From Dokdonella_A sp049583635 (GTDB lineage Bacteria > Pseudomonadota > Gammaproteobacteria > Xanthomonadales > Rhodanobacteraceae), in the NCBI GenBank assembly GCA_049583635.1, contig JBAUWF010000082.1, forward strand, positions 1 to 9,486: 9,486 nucleotides of DNA, given 5' to 3'. Numbering within the stretch: position 1 is the first letter of the stretch; every line of letters begins with the position of its first letter. The notes below the pieces were generated by a model. It saw nothing but the letters and a program-made list of their open reading frames with translations, did no database searches and was not told where the DNA came from. Made by a program: the position numbers and the translations under genes. Below are positions 5,852-9,486 of this stretch, in pieces.

Positions 5852-8800
5852 ATGAACCACTCGGCCGGCAGTTTGGTGGCAAATCGCACCGTCAGGAACA
5901 ACGCGTCGGTCGATCGCGAGCAACAGCCGCCAATACGCACGGGTGTTCGCCGTATCGCCCTGCTTGCACTGACATGCGCGGCGCTGGTCTTGTCGACCTT
6001 TGGCGGCAATGTGCTCGCCAAGGGACGGCCGGCGACGAAAGCCGCGACCGATGCACCCACGGTGAGCACGATCAACGGCAATCCGCTGACCATCCGCGTC
6101 GGCAGCGACTTGTCGTTCCAGGTGCTGAACGCGCAGGTACCCGGGTTCGGTCAGTTCTATCCGACTGACAACACCGACACGGCCGACTATGGTTGGTTTG
6201 TCGCTGCCGGCGACACGCTGTACGGCCCGGACTTTCTCGCCCATCCGGGCACCACTGCCGTCACTATCGATGACACCCCTTTCTCGCCGATATCGATCAG
6301 CGGAGTGTCGGGGCGCGGGACTTCGAGCGATCCGTTTGTGGTCACGGTTGTCGGCGGTATCGGAAACACCGGCCTTCAGGCCAATTTGACCATCGCCTAC
6401 ATCAACGGCAGCAACTTTTTCGCGAAAGAGCTGTCGGTCACCAACAACGGCTCGGGCAATCAGAACATCAGCGTATTTCTTGCCGGCGATCTCTATCTCG
6501 CTGGTGAGGACAGTGGTATTCCGCTGCGCGAACCGACCTCCAACAGTCCCGGCGGCAGCGATTGCGGGACGCCCGCCAGCTATTTCATTCTGCTGATTCC
6601 GCTGACGCCTGCGGATCGCGCGACGGCCACGACCTATCCGCAGATCTGGTCGCAGGTGGGCCAGTTGCAGCTCGACAATATGGTCGCGAACGTTGGTTGT
6701 GCGGACAACGCAGCGGGCCTCCAGTGGAACCGCAACGTGGGGGCCGGCAGCAGCACCGAAATAATCGCGGCGACCTCGTTCGGTGATATTCCCGAAATTA
6801 CGCAGTTCAGCGTGGCACAGGTCACGCCCGACAACGGGACTCCCGGATCATCGGTCGCCGTCACGATTTCCGGTATCGGATTCGAGTCCGGTACGAATTT
6901 TGACTTCGACTCCGGAATCAGCGTCAACAACCTCGTCATCGTCAATGCGAACACCGCGACGGCAACGCTGGCCATTGCAGCGGACGCGATGCCTGGTAGT
7001 CGTACCGTCATCGCGACGCAAGGTTCGAGTGGTTTGATGGACAGCCTGCCGGACGGATTCCGGGTTCTCGCAGCCACCGCGCCCGGCACCGTCATGCTGC
7101 ACGCGATTGCGAGCAGTCCGGGGCCGTACGGCATAGGCGACACGGTGAACTACACGCTTGGCATTACCAACGGCAGCGACAGCGCGCTTGGCGGGCTGAC
7201 GGTAACGGCCGCGCTGCCTTCGCAGTTGTCGATCGGTTCGGTGCAGTGCGATGCGAGCGTGGCGAACGGGATGCTGACCTGGGCGATCGGCGGCCTTGAC
7301 GCCGGCGCGAGCGCGAGCTGCACGTTCACGGCGAATCTGGTCGACATCATCGCCGGCTGCCAGATCAACTGCCAGCTCGCGGTGCATGTGACGGCCCAGT
7401 ACGACGGTGGTCAGACCTCGACCGTCGCGGCAATCGGCACCTTGATCCCGCCGCAGCCCGAGTCGACGACGGTCAGCGGCGCGCCGACCACCGAACCTTC
7501 CGAGAAGCCCGGCCTGTCCGGGGACGGATCGCTGGTGATCTTCCAATCGCTCGAGAAGGATCTGGCCAGCGCCCCCGACACCAACCCGGGTGGCGCGGAT
7601 ATCTACCTGCACGACCGGCGCAACGGGCAGACGCGCCTGCTCAGCCGCGATGCCTCGGGCGCGCGCCTGTCCGGCAACCTGCACGATGCGCAGATCTCGC
7701 TGAATGGCCTGGGGGCGGTCTTCGTGCGCGATCCAACCGGCGCAGCCGCGGCCAAGGACGCGGGCATGTCCTCCGTGTGCAACTCCAATCCCGACGGCCT
7801 GTTCCAGTTCACGTGTCCGACCACCGGCATGAATGGCGCGCCGCTGGATGGTGAAAGCGAATCGCCGTCGCTGAGCGCCGATGGAACACTCATGGCGTTC
7901 TGCTCGGCGGCGACCAATCTCGTGCCGGACGACACCAATGGCGCCAGGGATGTATTCGTGCGCACCGTCGCGACCGGTCAGGTGAGCCGCGTGAGCGTAA
8001 CCGCCAACGGCACCCAGGGCGACGGCGACAGTTGCGCACCAATGATCTCGGGCGATGGCCGTTACGTCGTGTTCACGACGACCGCCGAGAACCTCGGCGG
8101 CGCGAGCACCGCGCAGGTGGTACGCAAAGACCTCACGACCGGCCAGATCCTGCCCATCTCGCAAAGTGCCGGCGGCACGCCCGGTGATGCCGATGCCGGA
8201 CCGCCGAGCATTTCCTCGGACGGCCAGCGCATTGCGTTCGCCTCGCGTGCGTCCAATCTGGTGCCCGGCGCCGGTGGCGGGCGACGCAATGCGTACATCT
8301 TCGACGGTCGTTCCGGCGGCAGCCAGTCCAGTGCAAAACACCTGCGCAAGAGCGGCGCGGCCAACGCCGGGCTCGGCGTCATCACCGGTCAGGGCGGTCA
8401 GCAACCCAACCAGGACATGGGTGATCCGAAGATCGCCTGCGGCGGTGGAGCGGTCAGCGTGACCTCGGACGCAAGCAATCTCGTCGGCGGCGACACCAAT
8501 GGCGTGAGCGACTACTTCGTCTATGGCCTCGACAGCGACACCATCGTGCGGCCGGCACCGCTGGCGACCGGCGCCCAGCCCAACGGGCCGAGCCAGAACT
8601 CCACGCTCGACTGCGAGGCGACGGTCGGCGGCTACGACACCAACGCCACCGGTCCCGGCAATCCGAACACCAATCCCGATGTGATCGGCCAGAGCGATCC
8701 GATGCGCAGCGATACCGCTGCGATCACGCTCGACAGCTCCTACAGCGGCAACTGGTACGATCCGGGCCAGAGCGGCCACGGCTTCCTGCTCGAGGCACTG

Positions 8801-9486
8801 CCGACACCGCACTTCTTCTATGCGACCTGGTACGTGTTCCAGAACGGTCAGCCGTTGTTCCTGCAAGGCGTCGGCAACGCCCAGGGCAACACCATGGCGG
8901 TCGACATGTTCAGCACCACCTCGACGGCGTTCCCGGTCGGATCGGGCGGCCCGATCACGGCGCCATGGGGCCGGGTAACGTTCACGTTCACCAGTTCCGA
9001 TGACGGCACGGCGAGCTGGCAACCCACCGCCGCCGGGTTCACGGCCGGCTCGATGAACCTTCGCCGCCTGACCCGGGCCGCACTTGTCGAGGCCAACCGG
9101 CCCGGCGCGACCAATGCCTGTCTGAGCGGCATCTGGTACGACCCGAACAACTCGGGCTACGGTTTCGACCTGGAGTTCAGCGACGCCGACAACGGCCAGC
9201 GCATCCTCGAGGCGTTCTGGTACACCTACCAGCCCGACGGCTCACCGTTGTGGCTGAACGGCATCGGCTTTGCGTCCGGCAACACGATCGACATGGATCT
9301 GGTGCAACTGGTCGGCAGCGGCGCCAACTTCCCGCCCGCATTCGTCGCCGACGGCATCAGCCTGATGCCCTGGGGGCACGTCACGTTGCGCTATACCGGT
9401 ACCAGCCGGCTCGATGTCACCTACAGCTCGACCCTGCCCGGCTACGGCAACGGCACGTTGTCCAACCTCAAACCGTTGTCCGTGCT
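5852..9486 (+). CDS. Large exported mosaic protein: IPT-like, DUF11-like, six PD40-like repeats, twin C-terminal repeats (3' end cut)
   Basis: One frame runs without a stop from ATG 5852 to the window end, giving at least 1211 residues. Residues 1-34 are a long polar/basic n-region. Residues 35-50 (IALLALTCAALVLSTF) are a hydrophobic export segment, with a possible cleavage after VLA (about 56). Residues about 70-310 are a beta-rich Gly/Asn/Thr domain that I do not recognise. Residues 314-404 resemble an IPT/TIG immunoglobulin-like domain. Residues 410-497 resemble DUF11 (GDTVNYTLGITNGS and a cysteine pair). Six PD40/TolB-like repeats of the type P-x-I-S-x-D-G-x-x-V-x-F start near 551, 612, 670, 728, 782 and 857, suggesting a six-bladed propeller. 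Two related C-terminal units carry WYDPGQSGHGF (968-978) and WYDPNNSGYGF (1095-1105). Such mosaics are usually exported or surface adhesion or binding proteins; no catalytic residues are evident. The second unit is nearly complete at the window edge, so the stop is probably close. Confidence 0.9.
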   Translation, partial: MNHSAGSLVANRTVRNNASVDREQQPPIRTGVRRIALLALTCAALVLSTFGGNVLAKGRPATKAATDAPTVSTINGNPLTIRVGSDLSFQVLNAQVPGFGQFYPTDNTDTADYGWFVAAGDTLYGPDFLAHPGTTAVTIDDTPFSPISISGVSGRGTSSDPFVVTVVGGIGNTGLQANLTIAYINGSNFFAKELSVTNNGSGNQNISVFLAGDLYLAGEDSGIPLREPTSNSPGGSDCGTPASYFILLIPLTPADRATATTYPQIWSQVGQLQLDNMVANVGCADNAAGLQWNRNVGAGSSTEIIAATSFGDIPEITQFSVAQVTPDNGTPGSSVAVTISGIGFESGTNFDFDSGISVNNLVIVNANTATATLAIAADAMPGSRTVIATQGSSGLMDSLPDGFRVLAATAPGTVMLHAIASSPGPYGIGDTVNYTLGITNGSDSALGGLTVTAALPSQLSIGSVQCDASVANGMLTWAIGGLDAGASASCTFTANLVDIIAGCQINCQLAVHVTAQYDGGQTSTVAAIGTLIPPQPESTTVSGAPTTEPSEKPGLSGDGSLVIFQSLEKDLASAPDTNPGGADIYLHDRRNGQTRLLSRDASGARLSGNLHDAQISLNGLGAVFVRDPTGAAAAKDAGMSSVCNSNPDGLFQFTCPTTGMNGAPLDGESESPSLSADGTLMAFCSAATNLVPDDTNGARDVFVRTVATGQVSRVSVTANGTQGDGDSCAPMISGDGRYVVFTTTAENLGGASTAQVVRKDLTTGQILPISQSAGGTPGDADAGPPSISSDGQRIAFASRASNLVPGAGGGRRNAYIFDGRSGGSQSSAKHLRKSGAANAGLGVITGQGGQQPNQDMGDPKIACGGGAVSVTSDASNLVGGDTNGVSDYFVYGLDSDTIVRPAPLATGAQPNGPSQNSTLDCEATVGGYDTNATGPGNPNTNPDVIGQSDPMRSDTAAITLDSSYSGNWYDPGQSGHGFLLEALPTPHFFYATWYVFQNGQPLFLQGVGNAQGNTMAVDMFSTTSTAFPVGSGGPITAPWGRVTFTFTSSDDGTASWQPTAAGFTAGSMNLRRLTRAALVEANRPGATNACLSGIWYDPNNSGYGFDLEFSDADNGQRILEAFWYTYQPDGSPLWLNGIGFASGNTIDMDLVQLVGSGANFPPAFVADGISLMPWGHVTLRYTGTSRLDVTYSSTLPGYGNGTLSNLKPLSV
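8741..9486 (+). repeat. Two diverged tandem C-terminal units (WYDPxxSGxGF type) inside the exported protein gene
   Basis: The conserved tryptophans lie at 968 (codon 8753) and 1095 (codon 9134), 127 residues apart. Both units share, in order: SGxWYDPxxSGxGFxLE; a WYxxQxxGxPLxL segment; GxGxAxGNTxxxD; PWGxVTxxxT; and a terminal G(S/T)(M/L)xNL. This shows an internal duplication with substantial divergence. The second unit runs into the window edge. I recall similar WYDP-type motifs in exported proteins of Xanthomonadales but know no assigned function. Confidence 0.85.

Noticed and set aside
6848..9022. A 724-codon open frame on the minus strand opposite the exported protein gene
   Set aside because: It is antisense to a frame with signal segment, strong ribosome binding site and recognisable domains. 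Its translation is Arg/Ala/Gly-rich without family motifs, as expected of a shadow frame in GC-rich DNA.

Overview
The window is high-GC bacterial DNA, densely coding on both strands. The protein types suggest a gammaproteobacterium, probably of the Lysobacterales/Xanthomonadales (Rhodanobacteraceae-like). Pointers are a YfbK-type VWA protein next to an ECF sigma factor and a one-pass Pro/Ala-rich partner, and a very large exported protein ending in WYDPxxSGxGF repeats. The taxon is an inference from style, not from a marker gene. I see no tRNA, rRNA, CRISPR, insertion sequence or prophage gene.

Layout. (1) Positions 1-1895, plus strand, look like one operon: the 3' end of a VWA/DUF3520 (YfbK-like) gene, an ECF sigma-70 factor, and a membrane-anchored protein whose start overlaps the sigma stop by 4 bases and which is probably the cognate anti-sigma factor. 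(2) Positions 1951-3420, minus strand, are a two-gene operon: a class I SAM methyltransferase followed 15 bases later by a YdeI/OmpD-associated (DUF1801 plus OmdA-type) protein. It converges on region 1. (3) Positions 3603-4706, plus strand, encode an unusual fusion of a glyoxalase-like (VOC) domain and two cupin domains, divergent from the methyltransferase across a 182-base gap. (4) Positions 4774-5385, minus strand, encode an RNA 2',3'-cyclic phosphodiesterase (ThpR/LigT) with a GTG start fixed by a good ribosome binding site. (5) Positions 5386-5851 are a 466-base non-coding stretch with a perfect 12-base palindrome. (6) From 5852 to the window end, plus strand, runs one reading frame of at least 1211 codons with no stop. 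It encodes a large exported mosaic protein: signal segment, beta-rich N-terminal domain, IPT/TIG-like domain, DUF11-like domain, six PD40-like beta-propeller repeats, and two C-terminal WYDPxxSGxGF units. The gene is cut by the window end but appears close to its natural C-terminus.

Functional picture. Region 1 looks like a regulatory module in which an inner-membrane anti-sigma protein holds an ECF sigma factor, with a VWA protein in the same operon. The remaining genes are small-molecule or housekeeping enzymes with no evident shared pathway. The giant secreted protein is the most distinctive element. I found no defence system or mobile island. The observations most worth following are the six-blade plus twin-repeat architecture, the VOC-bicupin fusion, and the zinc-motif-free anti-sigma candidate with a separate C-terminal helical domain.
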